Shown: positions 42,628 through 55,847 of the stretch, piece by piece
Layout of the letters: each line of letters opens with the position of its first letter
How positions within the stretch are numbered: the stretch's first letter is position 1
Origin: Lycium barbarum
Lineage: Eukaryota > Streptophyta > Magnoliopsida > Solanales > Solanaceae
Length of the DNA: 64,000 bases
NCBI RefSeq assembly: GCF_019175385.1
Contig: NC_083344.1
Span: forward strand, 11,836,242 to 11,900,241
Direction of reading: 5' to 3'
Notes under the pieces: model-generated
What the model saw: only the letters and a program-made list of their open reading frames with translations
The model's database searches: none
What the model was told of the DNA's origin: nothing
Position numbers and translations under genes: made by a program

Positions 42628-44280
42628 TGTTATAACGACCTGTTTGGTCGTTATAGCATTCTTGACCCTTTTACCCCTGTTGACCCTTCCCCAAGCCTTA
42701 TGAGTATGATTTGGAAATGCGGGGAAAGGTGGTACGTTACCGAGATGATCGGGCGTGGTTTGGGATGACTTGTGCGAATTAGAGCTTTAATGTGAAAAAT
42801 GTTTGACCAACAGTTGAGTTTTGGGTAAACGGACATTTTTCGGGAATTCATCGATTCTGAGAGGTCCAGATGGTTAACTGTGACTTGGGAGGATGTTCAG
42901 TTCGGTTCCCAAGGCACTTGGGAGCATTTTGGGTTATTGGTTGGAAAGTTGGTCTTTGGCCATTAGGTGTTTACTCGATCAAATAGACCTCTGTTGGGGG
43001 ATTTTGAGACCACGAATGAGTCCGTAGCGTGTTTTTATGTGTGAATGCATGTTTGGTTTGTATCTGTGAGGTCTCGGGTGATTTTACGATTTCAGGGATG
43101 GATTTGTGAAAAACCAGGATTTTTCTGGTGTCTGGCGTGGTGTCCGCTGCAGCGGTACCAGACCGCTATAGTAAGGTCTTGGCCCGCTATAACTGGTAAT
43201 TGATGTTTGGTTGGGGTGCCCGCTGTAGAGGACTCGTGACCGCTGCAGCTGTATTACGGGATTCTAGAATCATTAAAGGTTAGGATAAAACCCTTAGACC
43301 CCTATAATTTCATTCATCAGTTTCTAAGCATATTTGGGGCAAATTGAGGAGCTTTTGGCTGATTCTTCATTGTGGTAAGTTTCTTAACCTAGTATTTACT
43401 GATTTAATCTTCCTAAGCTTGAATCCATTCTAGAAATCCATTTGAATCAAAGAGGCAAAGTGGGTTTTGATGATAACTTGAAATGAGTTCTAATCTTTCT
43501 AAAAGTAGATTGTTGATGGGTTTGACTAATCTATTCATAGAATTTGATGATTTCATAGCTAATAGGCTTGAATCTTCCTTTTATGTTGATTAATTTGAAG
43601 ATTGAAAAATTAGGGTTCATGCCCAAATTGGGGGTTTTCACTTGAATCACGAAATTAGCCTATTCTTGAGTTGTTTTAGAAATTGTTTAGTAGGATTGAG
43701 CTCCTAGAACATGGAATTGCATATTTCACTTTTGAAATGACCGTTTTACCCTTGTATGCCCGTTTCCCCTTTCTCCATAGCTGAATTTAACCTAAACAAT
43801 AAGTATAGCAATATGGGTGTTGTTCTTCATGATTTCTAATATATAATTCGACTAAGATTAGCTTTGAGTATTTGGAGGTGCAACGAAAGGGCAAGGCAAA
43901 AGTTTGATTGTTCGTGGCTCCTCCTCAGCTACTAGGTAGGTCACGGCTTACCTTGTGGTTAGACTTCAGTTAGCGAGGCATATGTAGAGTTAGTGATTGT
44001 TGGTGAAAGCATTTTACGCCTTCAGGTATAAAGTTAGGATGGATTACTCAGGTTGGTACTGTTGTTTGATTGTGGCTCGTTGCTTTGTTGTGATCTATTG
44101 GCTTGTTGCCCCGTTTGTGATACTAGACTTGATATTGATGGATCCTCGTGATATGTGTCCATGTGTGGCACCATTGATATTGAAAGATTCTTGTGATAGG
44201 TTTCCATGTGTGGCATGTTTTGTCATTAATATACTCTTGTTGACATTGATATCACGCATACATTCATACTTATATATTGG

Positions 44281-44404
44281 GATCAGGTTGCGCGCTGCAA
44301 CACATACATTAGACCGGGTTGCACATTCCGTAACATATATTGGACCGGGTTGCATGTTCCGCAATAGATATTAGATCGGGTTGTACGCCACAGCAGGTAC
44401 ATGG
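44281..44404 (+). repeat. Tandem repeat, 4 x 31 bp
   Basis: Units start at 44281, 44312, 44343 and 44374 and carry GACCGGGTTGCA-like text. Confidence 0.9.
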
Positions 44405-44975
44405 ACTTCACAAGTCCCCCATGGGTCATGACTAGCAGGCGTGGAGGTATTCTTCCTGGAGCGTGTATGTATCATTGCATTGCATTGCATTCATATTTAC
44501 ATATTCGTAATGTTTGATTTGGACTTGATACCTGTACTTGTGATGATATTCGGACTTAGTGATCTATACCGGTGGAGGTATTTGGACTTGGTATTCCGTA
44601 CTTGTGGTGACATTCAGACATGATATTTAGTGATTATGATTCCGAACTTGAACAGTGTTGGTTGTACTTGTTGTGAGCATGTCTACCTTTCAGTCTCTTA
44701 CTTATATATATGTTAGCTAACTGTTGTCGGCCTATGATGCCTACTCAGTACGTGTTGTTGCACTGATTCTAGCGTGCTGCATTCTTTTATGAGTGTAGAG
44801 TACGTGGCTGGATCGACTTCTTCCCCTCGAGACTGACTCCGGAGGTATTACTGATGAGCATCTAGGGTAAGCACATGGCCAGATCCGCAACCCAGATAAC
44901 TCATCCTATTTTACTTGTCTTATTCGCTACTGCTGAGATAGCATTTCAATTTGAGACTATGTGTTCAGAATTTTA

Positions 44976-44980
44976 GTTAT
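44976..44980. other. Target site duplication GTTAT (left)
   Basis: GTTAT is repeated at 54199-54203 on the far side of the element. Confidence 0.92.
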
Positions 44981-47902
44981 TGTCACACCCCAATTCCGAT
45001 AGGACATGATGGGCACCCAACTCTTACATAGAGCTGAGCGAACCCTCTGGCATTCATATAATGAAACTGGACATATAATAAAGTACTTTCAGTCAAACCA
45101 TAGAAATTTGTGAACGATACTCAATTAATCAAAAATTGAATAAGTCAAACTGACATATCGGCCTACATTGTCACTTTACTCAACGTATGACATCTCAACA
45201 TACTAACCACAGTACACTGTCTGCAAAGTCTCTAAGAGTAAACACCGGAACCATATGAGTCGGGACAGGGCCCCGACATGCCCATACACACATATGATAA
45301 CCATAATGACTCGGCACTGCTCCAGGAAGAAAATGGAGTTTACCAATCTCAGCTGATAGCCAATCATCCTAGCTGAATACTTTTACCTGCAAAACAATCT
45401 GGGACTGTGTGGCATGAACACAGCATCCCCAGGCAAAGGGACGTCAGTACGAACAATGTACTGAGTATGTAAGGCAGCAGTAATCATAAAGAATGAGATA
45501 TAAGCCATAGTTAAAGTATGAGAAACCACCTGTAATATGAATAGCCCCAAAGGCAGAGAATAACCATGTAAGTAGACCCAAAGGCAAGGACTAGAAATGT
45601 AAATATATACCATACCCGGCCCTTTAGTAAGGGACTCAGTGAAATATAAATATATACCGTACCCGGCCCTCTAGTAAGGGACTCGGTGAAGTAATCATAT
45701 ATATTTACCGTACCCGGCCCTCTAGTAAGGGACTCGGCTAAATAATCATATATATACCGTACCCGACCCTCTAGTAAGGGACTCGGTGAACAATGCAATG
45801 AAACTGGGCATGAATACATACCCGTCCCGGGACTCGGTGAATGATATATTAACAGCATGCACGAGTAGAATATCATGAGCAACCATATGCAAACTATATC
45901 GTCATCTGGGACTCAATAGAATGATTAGAATGAATCGACACTTGAGAATCAAAGACAACTGTCATGTCAAGTACTGCTGAGAACTAGAATTCATTGGAGT
46001 CATGTATGTTCATCGTACGCTCGTTTATGTAATTCATGCCAAAAAGAAATAAGGGATAGCTTTACATAAATATAGAAGAAAATGAATGCAAGTGAGACTC
46101 ATAAGATTATCTCCGAAACTCTTTGAATAACCTGGAAGCATAATACCCTCGAATATCACTATGGATTATAATATCAAAATAGGACTTCAGGAATCATAGA
46201 CACATATTAGGACATAATGAAATAGCTTCTGGAAATCAAGAACATTAGCCATTCTAGTATTTAAGAATAGAAGCTTCTTTGGAGTTTATACGCTCGTCGT
46301 CCTTTTGTTCCATATAGACCATGCCAAAAGAAGAAAAGGGAATAGCCTTAACATACCTTGTTCGCTTCTTAAGCTAATCCAAACCTAAGTCTTGAGCTTC
46401 CCAATATCTACAACGACGTCAATAGATACCAAACATTAGCTATAGGTACTTAGGAATCCAATCTTAAGCCAGCACGTCATTTATAGAAATTCTGATAGCA
46501 TTTCCTTTATAAATTCAACAAACCCCGAGAATTCAACTCGGCCAAATCACCACCAAAAATACCAACAATCATATTAACAACATCAACAATTAATGCCATC
46601 GATCCAGCCCCTCAGCAATATAAAATTAGTTTCAATAATTCAAACAATAATGCGACGAGCGACAAGCTCAGCTTGTCAATTAAACAATAGTTTTAAACCC
46701 CATCTTCATTCGAAATTTTCCCAACAATATTAACAACAACAAAAACACCTCCAGGTTATTTAATTAATTTCCAGTCATATAATCTCATAAGAACAACCTC
46801 CCAAAACAGTACACCGAACTACAACACCAATTTATTCGATTTCTGATATAATTTTCGTATTTCTTTCATCTAGCTATGTAGATACGACTTGGACAAATCA
46901 AATACATCTAGGAGAGAGTATTTCCTACCTCATATGCAAATAAGTACTCTTCTTCCACCTTACTTCGCTTTGAAGAAAGCCCGGATTCAACAACACGACA
47001 AAATGGAATAACGAGATAAAAGCACTACGCAAAAACTCCATGTCGTTCTTTGTCTTTGCCTTAGTCGTAGAATTTAGCATCTTTTGTTGTTGAAAATCAA
47101 TGTAATTCTTCTTCTTTAAAATGTGAACAACGTTGCTGCTCCATGGAAATTAGGCTTCCTCCCTTTTCTTATGCGTAATACAATGGAATATGAAATTTCA
47201 ATTTAAGGGATTCTTTGTCCTTTTCTACGTGTCACATGGCTGGCCAACTTTAGTAATAGTCATCACTACACAATGAAACTATGTGCATGTATAATTGCAG
47301 CCCACTTATACATAGTACACGTGGACTATGTCCACTAATAGCTATCCAATGATCTCAATTAATTTCATGTCTTCAACTATAATTACCCATTTAATCAATT
47401 ACACTCATAATTAATTTCTTGATCTCAATTAACTTAAATAGTGATCATTTTCGACACAATTTATATACTCATTACCATGATCATGTAATAGAACACTAGT
47501 CCATAGTCTCATTTGCCATACATAAAATATTATTTGCAATCATCGTTGTCACACTTTTCCATCTTAAATCATTTCGGGACTTCATTCCTCGTATACACCA
47601 AGTTCTTGATTTTCATGCTTGAATATGACCAAATCCTACGGCCTCAGTAAAATTTGCTCATGTTGGACGGTTCAATTTCCTGGTTCGAAAATACGGGATG
47701 GTATAGCTTGGGCCGTGTTTCATTCAAATAAATTTTGAACCTCGATGAAACTTATTTTCTTCGATTGGTTTAACTTCTAATCCTTACGATACATCTGTAC
47801 CATCACTCTAACCACCTATAAGCTTGAGGGATAACCTCGCTTCCATTACTAATGTCATTTAACTCACACGCTTTCCAATGCATGAAAACATGGGATGTAA
47901 CA
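44981..47902 (-). repeat. 3' LTR of the non-coding element (L14)
   Basis: It begins TGTCACACCCC and ends GGGATGTAACA, 2,922 bases. Contents: hairpins C (45259-45277), B (45405-45423), A (45444-45464), a roughly five-copy repeat with CCGGCCCTCTAGTAAGGGACTC (split: CCGGCCCTCTAG, TAAGGGACTC) at 45600-45845, and a region with GTGGAC-TAT-GTCCAC and CACGTGG (47318-47335). Confidence 0.92.
45259..45464 (-). other. Hairpins C, B and A in L14
   Basis: A: TCAGTAC-GAACAAT-GTACTGA. B: CTGTG...CACAG, perfect with a changed fourth pair. C: GTCGGG-ACAGGGC-CCCGAC, perfect with changed outer pairs relative to other LTRs. Confidence 0.78.
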
Positions 47903-50900
47903 TCCTTCTCCCCTTTAGAACATTCGTCCTCGAATGTTAAACTAGTCCTGTATAAATATACTGGTTATGGTGATCTTATAATAGATCAATTACTCTTCTA
48001 TCATGTTGTGCCTCTCCTTGCTTAACTTAATACCATTCTCTACCTGACATCAGTTATTATTGAATTTCCAGAGAAAGTGGTCATAATTTAACTACTTCAG
48101 TAGTTGATTGCAACTTACTATATATATCTACGCTTAAAGCTTAAGTGGAGTTTTATTGTTTCGATGTCATCTTTCCAGTAACACTGTATAATACGAGCTG
48201 TCTTATGCTTGGGTAGGTTTACCATCGCATATTCGTTCCTCTTGTTCTTTCTTCTAGTTCTTATAGGTCTACTTCCACTCTTTATTTAAGTCGCATAGTC
48301 TGCAGCATACATCTTTCTTTGAGTCATCATTTCAATCCTCTGACATGCACTATCTATAACATCCCTTTTGAATAGTTGAAAATGAGTTTCCTTCTTAGTA
48401 ATGACTCTCGGTTGCAATACTCCCTTGACACCTCAGGAATATGCTTTCAAGAGATATAAGTGAGTCACTCTCCGGATATGATCCTTCTTGATATTTGAAC
48501 TCATCGATCCTTTCTCTTACTCAATTAGTCTAGATAGCTTTCGTCCTCATCGTTACTTCTTCCCATAATCTTATTTGTATAGTCATTAACTCTATACCCG
48601 CATTATTAAATCAACCATGTGAATACTTTGTGACATACTGATATCATGTCATCTCTTAACCTCTCGTGATTACGTAATAATCAGGAAACTTCCTCTTATC
48701 TTTGGAATCTTCTTCGGGTGTCTCTTCTCGCTTAACTTACATCTGAACAAATGTTAAAATACATGATGTATTATCTTAAGAGGTTCTAAATCCCATGTTA
48801 ATCATGTCCCATAATGAATCTCCCAAGAGCACTCTTTTGAGGTAAATACTCGTATCACATCTTGAGTGACGACACTTACATAGGTAGTTTTCCCTATAGC
48901 ACCCTTATCATCACATTGAGGTGAATACCTCTCTTCTGTCATATGCCCGTTTTTCAAATCTATTTCACAATTTGCATTACTTTATGAAGTACTACCTTGA
49001 ACTTTCCGTCCCTCTTTCGTCCTTCGGTCCATGCCTTTTACCATTTTATCCTTACGTCTCTGCCTGACATATCACCTCATAATGCCGAAGGTTAATTTCC
49101 CTTTGTTGTCTAATGTCTATAACTCTTTCACCATAGGATATATGTCGTCATACTCTTTTCTTTCCTTTATTTGTCTCTTGGTTATCACATCTTATATTCT
49201 ACTATAGAAAACTTTATGTCATTCTTATTTGTCATATATAAATCGCAATATCATTAACAAATGACTCTATTGTTGATTCTTTTGCCTCTATTCCAGTATA
49301 GCATCGCTATCCTTTACAATATTTCTTGAGTTATTTTCTCCCAATGTCATGTTGTTCAAGATCTTCACGAATGATTTTCAGTAGTCTCAGATGCCCGCTT
49401 GATTCTAGTTCATTTATTTACTAGCTATTAGACTCATTTCTGCATAACTCTCACTTTTTGTTTTAGAGTCTATATCTGTCACATCTTAGGATTCATCATT
49501 TCAATCTCTACACTTGTATTATCTTTACTCGCTTCCCCCCTTAAGGGTCTTGCTTATACCATTCTTCCAATCTTGAATTCATTTATCCCTTTCCTCAATT
49601 CCCTTATTATACTGCATCATATTCATACCATTTCCCATAATTTATAGCTACAATAATTCATGTGTGAAGTCTTAACATACTCATCTTGCAATTTTTTTTT
49701 ATCAAGTAATATAACCAAACATAGCAATCCAAACAAGGATGTATTTTACTTAGCTCAACCGTTAGTTATGAGTCAATGTCTACATCCGCTCTAATTAACA
49801 ACTTCTGTCCCATAGGGGTACTCGAAATAGTAGTATGTCTAGCTATCCGTACCATCCATGTAATGTCACTTATTCCATTCTTCGATACTCAGAGTTCACT
49901 TATAGAGTCATCTTTCCCTTTTCTTCCCATCTCAAGTTATTCCTCTCTTTCCCGTAATCGACTTATAGTGACCGTAAATGCATTTTTCCTTAAACCCTCC
50001 ATCTTTGTTTTCAAGGATCTAAGTCTTATGCACAACTAATACCCCTTATGCCTCACACGTTTTTACTCTGGGGTTGCACTCAACATTAATTTCAAAACCA
50101 ATCAATCATATCGTATTTGTCGTTGATGATACCCTTACTTTGTCGCTTTATCATCGTATGGTAAACTCATAACTCATGACCACATTTTTCTTTCCAACTT
50201 ATTCCTTTACATACTTTACTCGTTCTTTCTTGGTATAAGATTTTCGTAGGAGATGCATCTTACTTTTCTCATAATATGACTACTTCTTAAGCGTGCATAC
50301 TTCGCATATTTCCTTTTCTTTCTATACCCATACTTATTTCTTTACATTCTTTCCTTCTCAATTTATCTTATACCTCCCCATTTTATAATCACTCCTTCAT
50401 TTCCTCGCACAAGGAACCCTATTCTTAACTCAGTACCGCCTTGTCCTTTAGAATATACTACTTCTATACAATCCATCCTTCGCTTCCAAAACTTATTCTG
50501 TTCATTCTGATCACCCCCTATCATCCTTATTATGCTGATCCTTTTCCTAACAATCATTCTATTTCGTTATTTGTTTTTCCGTAGTCTTGGTCTTTTACAT
50601 CCAACCACAGATATCACTCATGATCTCGATTATATAAATCGCAAACTGCTACTACTTCGCCATACCACTATGCTCTAATTTCTTTTTCGAGTTTGTTTCC
50701 TTTTTCCTTTTGCTTGCTATCATTTCTGTTATAGCGAAACCTCTATGCTGGTCTTTCCCCTAACAAGGTCTTATAAGCTTCCTTATCTACTGCCCCATGG
50801 CTCGCTTATTGGTTTCACACTTGCATTCACTCTTAATTCATGTAAAACATGTCACCTCTTTAGTTATTTCCTTGTTATACTTTACTTACTTTGTATTACA

Positions 50901-51464
50901 GTTGTTGCTACGTTCTCGTTATATCCTGATCACAATCAACTCTATAGAGTGCCACTTCTTGATCTCATTTGCAAGCCTGTTTATAAAATAGAATAAACCT
51001 CGTGAAGTAAGCATACTTAACCTATTACTCTTTCCGATCAGCCCTATTACACTTACCACATAAGTTGTCTTACCAATGTATTCACATTCGTTATAACCCT
51101 TCGTATTTTGTACCTCTGTCTCAGTCATGCTGTTGCTTTATTTTGCTAATAGACTTGTCGTATTTTACCTGTGCTTATCCATCCAATAAATACTTCAGTA
51201 TCACACTCTATTGGAGTTACCTTTTCTCTTCTATGTCATGTTTTAGCACTACCAGTCTCCCTAATTTACTCTTAGAATTTCTCGTTACCATATCAATGTC
51301 GATCTTATAGTTACCGTTACTATCAATTCAACAGCATTTGACTCATCTCTTGTAGTTGTCAGTGATACTCCTAACTTAATCCCGTCCTGCCATTACTTTT
51401 TTACACAACATTTTTCCCCGTTAGGACATATTACAAGCTCATATCTTATCTCCTTTAAATTCTA
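47903..51464. other. Interior of the non-coding element: polypurine tract, hairpin D, then 3.5 kb of unknown DNA
   Basis: 47903-47945 has the element-sense polypurine tract and hairpin D AACATTCG-AGGA-CGAATGTT (47919-47938). From there to about 51464 the plus strand is strikingly rich in C and T, that is, purine-rich in element sense. All open frames are short, and I recognise no domain or repeat. Confidence 0.6.
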
Positions 51465-52173
51465 GGAAAATTTTGGTAGAGTTTCCTCTATATTTCTTAC
51501 TATCCAAAACCTGCACGCAACGAATATCAACAATGCCTCACAGGGCTAATGTATACATATGACATATCTTAGCCACACAGGGCTCCCAATTTAAAGTAAA
51601 ATTTCAAAGATGTCGAACATACTTCATAAATCACACCTCGAGATGTACCTAATCCTTTAGCGATCTGCCCTATTATACCTTCGTATTTACTTTCCCTTTC
51701 ATTCTTCAGCTTTACATTTCAATCATACCTCAATATTCTTACCTTTGTACTGATTCATTCAATTTGTTTAGTTCACAAACTTATAACTGAACTTATCATC
51801 AAGAGATACATTTAATCAATTCCTCTGTTATACGAACACTGACTTACCTCTATGACAACCAATCCATTATCATATAAATACATATTCTAATAACGTAGCC
51901 TCAACGAAGTGACTTACCTCTGTAATTTTCAACATCATCAATCACTTTCTTCTGTCGATACCATTCTTCTGCTGAAATCAAGGGTTAGTACAAGGAATCT
52001 CATTTCCTATAGCTTGGCTCTATAGCACGATCTTAGATATGAAAGAAAAGTAACCATCCTAAATTCCCTATAGCCTCCTATTTATAAATGTGGCACGCAA
52101 CACATCATAAAAAAGACTCTACTAGACACGTCTTTGCAGACAACCTCTAGGACGAACTGCTCTGATACCACTT
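51465..52173 (-). other. Displaced 3' untranslated text, leader, hairpin E and PBS of the non-coding element
   Basis: 51465-51620 matches the 3' untranslated text of other elements (compare 16022-16140), although it lies near this element's 5' end. The leader has hairpin E (52081-52111, element-sense loop TTGCGTGC) 48 nt after the PBS (52159-52170, TGGTATCAGAGC on the minus strand). At the place of the gag start (about 51970) an ATG opens only eight codons. Confidence 0.75.
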
Positions 52174-54198
52174 TGTCACACCCCAATTCCGATAGGGCAT
52201 GATGGGCACCCAACTCTTACTTAGAGCTGAGCGAATCCTCTGGCATTCACATAATGAAAGTGGACATATAATAAAGTACTTTAAGTCAAACCATAGAAAT
52301 TTGCGAATGATACTCAATTAATCAAAAATTGAATAAGTCCAACTGACATATCGGCCTACATGGTCGCTTTACTCAACGCATGACATCTCAACATACTAAC
52401 CACAGTACACTGTCTGCAAAGTCTCTAAGAGTAAACACCTGAACCATATGAGTCGGGACAGGGCCTCGACATGCCCATACACACATATGATAACCATAAT
52501 GACTCGGCACTGCTCCAGGAAGAAAATGGAGTTTACCAATCTCAGCTAATACCCAATCATCCTAGCTGAATACTTTTACCTGCAAAACAATCTGGGACTG
52601 TGTGGCATGAACACAGCATCCCCAGGTAAAGGGACGTCAGTATGAACAATGTACCGAGTATGTAAGGCAGCAGTAATCATAAAGAATGAGATATAAGCCA
52701 TAGTTAAAGTATGAGAAACCACCTGTAATATGAATAGCCCCGAAGGCAGGGAATAACCATGTAAGTAGCCCCAAAGGCAAGGACTAGAAATGTAAATATA
52801 TACCATACTCGGCCCTTTAGTAAGGGACTCGGTGAAATATAAATATATACCGTACCCAGCCCTCTAGTAAGGGACTCGGTGAAGTAATCATATTTATATA
52901 CCGTACCCGACCCTCTAGTAAGGGAATCGGTGAAATAATCATATATATACCGTACCCAGCCCTCTAGTGAGGGACTCGGTGAACAATGCAATAAAACTGT
53001 GCACGAATACATACCCGATCCGGGATTCGGTGAATGACATATTAACAGCATGCACGAGTAGAATATCATGAGCAACCATATGCAAACTATATCGTCATGT
53101 AGGACTTAATAGAATGATTAGAATGAACCGACACTTGAGAATAAAAAACAATTGTCATGTCAAGTACCGCTGAGAACTAGAATTCATTGGAGTCATGTAT
53201 GTTCATCGTTCGCTCGTTTATGTAATTCATGCCAAAAAGAAAGAAGGGATAGCTTTACATATATATAGAAGCAAATGACTGCAAGTGAGACTCATAAGAT
53301 TATCTCTGAAACTCTTTGAATAACCTGGAAGCATAATACCCTCGAATGTCACTATGGATTATAATATCAAAATAGGACTTCAAGAATCATAGACATGGAT
53401 CAGGACAAAATGAAATAGCTTCTGGAAATCAAGAACATTAGCCGTTATAGTATTTAAGAATAGAAGCTTCTTTGGAGTTTATACGTTCGTCGTTCGTTTG
53501 TTCCATATAGACCATGCCAAAAGAAGAAAAGGAAATAGCCTTAACATACCTTGTCCTCTTCTTAAGCTAATCCAAACCTAAGTCTCGAGCTTCCCAATAT
53601 CTACAATGACGTCAATAGATACCAAACATTAGCTATAGGTACTTAGGAATCCAATCTTAAGCCAGCACGTCATTTATAGAAATTCTGATAGCATTTCCTC
53701 TATAAATTCAACAAACCCCGAGAATTCAACTCGGCCAAATCACCAACAACAATACCAACAATCATATTAACAACATCAACAATTAAACCCATCGATCCAG
53801 CCCCTCAGCAATATAAAAATAGTTTCAATAATTCAAACAATAATGCGACGAGCGGCAAGCTCGACTTGTCAATTAAACAATAGTTTTAAACCCCATCTTC
53901 ATTCGAAATTTCCCAACAATATTAACAACAACAAAAACACCTCCAGGTTATTTAATTAATTTCCAGTCATATAATCTCATAAGAACAACCTCCCAAAACA
54001 GTCCACCGAACTACAACACCAATTTATCCGATTTCTGATATAATTTTCGTGTTTCTTCGATTGGTTTAACTTCTAATCCTTATGATACATCTGTACCATC
54101 ACTCTAACCACCTATAAGCTTGAGGGATAACCTCGCTTCCATTACTAATGTCATTTAACTCGCACGCTTTCCAATGCATGAAAACACGGGATGTAACA
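52174..54198 (-). repeat. 5' LTR of the non-coding element, promoter region deleted
   Basis: It begins TGTCACACCCC and ends GGGATGTAACA, only 2,025 bases. Relative to its partner it lacks about 895 bases, joined at about 54053 (TTTTCGTGTTTCTTCGATTGG), with TTTCTT at both edges in the partner (about 46862 and 47757). The missing part holds the expected promoter region. Hairpins C (52452-52470, one mismatch), B and A (52637-52657) are kept. Confidence 0.9.
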
Positions 54199-54203
54199 GT
54201 TAT

Positions 54204-54399
54204 GTAGTGGCTCTTGTACGGCCTATAGTAGATTTTGGGATTGATGTAATATTTACACACTTATTTAATTATCTATTTCAGACTTGTTAGATATTTATGT
54301 TGGTTGGGTTATTTTATTATTGTTTGATTATTGATTAAGTGATGGGTTCGCCTACCAGGTGGGAAAACGATAGGTGCCATTAGATCCGTGTCGTAATTA
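54204..54399 (+). repeat. LTR L13, right part
   Basis: It continues L13 after the GTTAT duplication and ends in CCGTGTCGTAATTA, a decayed version of the usual GGGTCGTGACA end. Total L13 length is about 2.55 kb. Confidence 0.6.
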
Positions 54400-54714
54400 C
54401 GAAGCCATAGTAAAATGAATTGTTGAATTCGGACATCGTATGAGGGAGTTATGCCCATTTTAGTTTCGGAATAGGTTGCTAGTGCTGGTGCGTCACACCT
54501 ACGAGGTAGGGTCCGCACTGTGAAAATGCCACGTGGCATGTTGGATGTGTGGAGATTTGGCCGTGGGTGCGGAAAATGCTGTGTATTAAAATTCAGACTT
54601 CGTCCATTTTTAATTTTTTTTTGTTGGACATTAGATTATTCAATATAACATTAGAGGGCCATGCCTTCTGATATAATTTATTTTTAAAAAAAAAAAAACA
54701 CTTCATCCATTTAG
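54400..54714 (+). repeat. LTR-like start portion, unassigned
   Basis: Text such as GAGTTATGCCCATTTTAG resembles the first part of gypsy LTRs and may continue L12. It ends in an A run (54686-54698). No gene is seen. Confidence 0.4.
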
Positions 54715-55847
54715 TGTTTTGAGCATATCTTGAGTTCTAGAGCTCTGAGTTTTGATGATTGACAAACATGAACAATGATTGATTGACCATGGTACCTTGA
54801 AGAAGATAAATCAGGTCTGAACAAAGCTAGACCTATGGTAGGTTGATTGAAGCAGATGTTCCAAACACTGTGCCCTGTCTAAATGAGCAAGAATGCAATA
54901 CACATGGAACCAGTACAAAGCCCTGATCAATCGCAAGAAACATCACAAAAAACAATTGCAAGCAATGCATATGAATCAAGATACAGACAAGCACAATTAA
55001 AGAGGTGAAGTAGATGACTCGGGAGGAGGAGGAGCAGTACAGTGAATGAATAACCAGCATAAAGGTGCGAAAATGAAGAAGAGGAGAGGTGAAGTGACTC
55101 AGACTTAGAAAATAATGTTTAGAAGGAAGAAATTGTTTAGCTAAAGAGTTTGGAGACAAAGCATATTTATCAGGGTAACAGAAGAACCAGGTCTAAAAAC
55201 ATGTTCTATCACATAGCAAGAACAAAATCAGATGTCACAGGGTAAGTAAAGATTAAAGACATGATTTATTCCAGCAATGAATAAAAGCATGTGAAGAAGA
55301 CAAACACAGAGCAGCACAGATATAAGAAACAGGTCTGTCAGCATGTTCCAGCCAATATCTGAGTAGTAGTTCAACGACAGATGAAGAATGAACGAGATTG
55401 GTAGAGAAGGTACACGAAAATGAGCAGGTACATGAACATGTCCTATCTCAGACAGTTCAAAGATTCAGAGGCAGACAAACAAGATGGATGAAACAGGTTC
55501 ATGAACATGTTCCAGGGCAAGTCCTGCAGCAACTAGGATTTGCAGAATTATGGAAAGAACTTGGCGGTCAAGTATGAAAGATTCCTTGCCATTTTTTTAG
55601 GGATTAGTGAGCCTTCTACATGTATTAGAAGCATATTCAACAAGGAAAGAATCCAAATACTACACAAACCCTACGTGTCTGTCACTGACCGACTTGGAAA
55701 GGGTTTTGTGTTCACCGACCAACGTAGCATAATGTTATAAATACCCAAGTCTTTCCAAGAAGAATTTTACGTAGCCACAAAGAGAGAATTCAAAAAATTG
55801 AGCAAAGAGAGGATTTATCCTCTAAAAGAGTGCATAAACATCACAAG
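54715..55847 (+). repeat. Probable Ty1/copia-type LTR fragment (L15)
   Basis: The text TGAGTTTTGATGATTGACAAACATGAAC near the start (split: TGAGTTTTGATG, GACAAACATGAAC) and a TATA-like TTATAAATA (55735-55743) near the end look like LTRs of the SIRE/Maximus type. The segment has four spaced CATGTTC-like motifs (near 55200, 55340, 55435, 55510), two inside a GAACATG core. It is cut at about 55847 by gypsy LTR text. Family from memory of style only. Confidence 0.55.
55735..55743 (+). promoter_or_regulatory. TATA-like box of the copia-type LTR
   Basis: TTATAAATA followed by CCC, a strong plant TATA context; about 220 bases after the last CATGTTC motif. Confidence 0.55.

Larger units (their letters stand above)
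42628..44980 (+). repeat. LTR (L13), left part
   Basis: It begins TGTTATAACGACCTG and is interrupted at 44980 by a complete element. It has a CCGCTGCAGCGG-type cassette (43138-43255), a four-copy repeat of exactly 31 bases (44281-44404), hairpin A TCAGTAC...GCACTGA (44745-44766) and a B variant CTGCA...TGTAG (44777-44798). The continuation is 54204-54399. Confidence 0.78.
44981..54198 (-). mobile_element. Complete non-coding LTR element (LARD-like)
   Basis: Two LTRs, a PBS, a polypurine tract and a perfect GTTAT target duplication define a whole 9.2-kb insertion. The roughly 4.27-kb interior contains no gag, protease, RT or integrase motif in any frame I read. It must depend on proteins from another element. 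The two LTRs are visibly more alike than those of the element at 18732-30249, so it is younger. Confidence 0.85.

Noticed and set aside
45511..45882. 123-codon frame in L14, repeated at 52704-53075 in the partner LTR
   Set aside because: It is conserved only because the two LTRs are copies. The protein is made of repeats coming from the tandem CCCTCTAGTAAGGG array.
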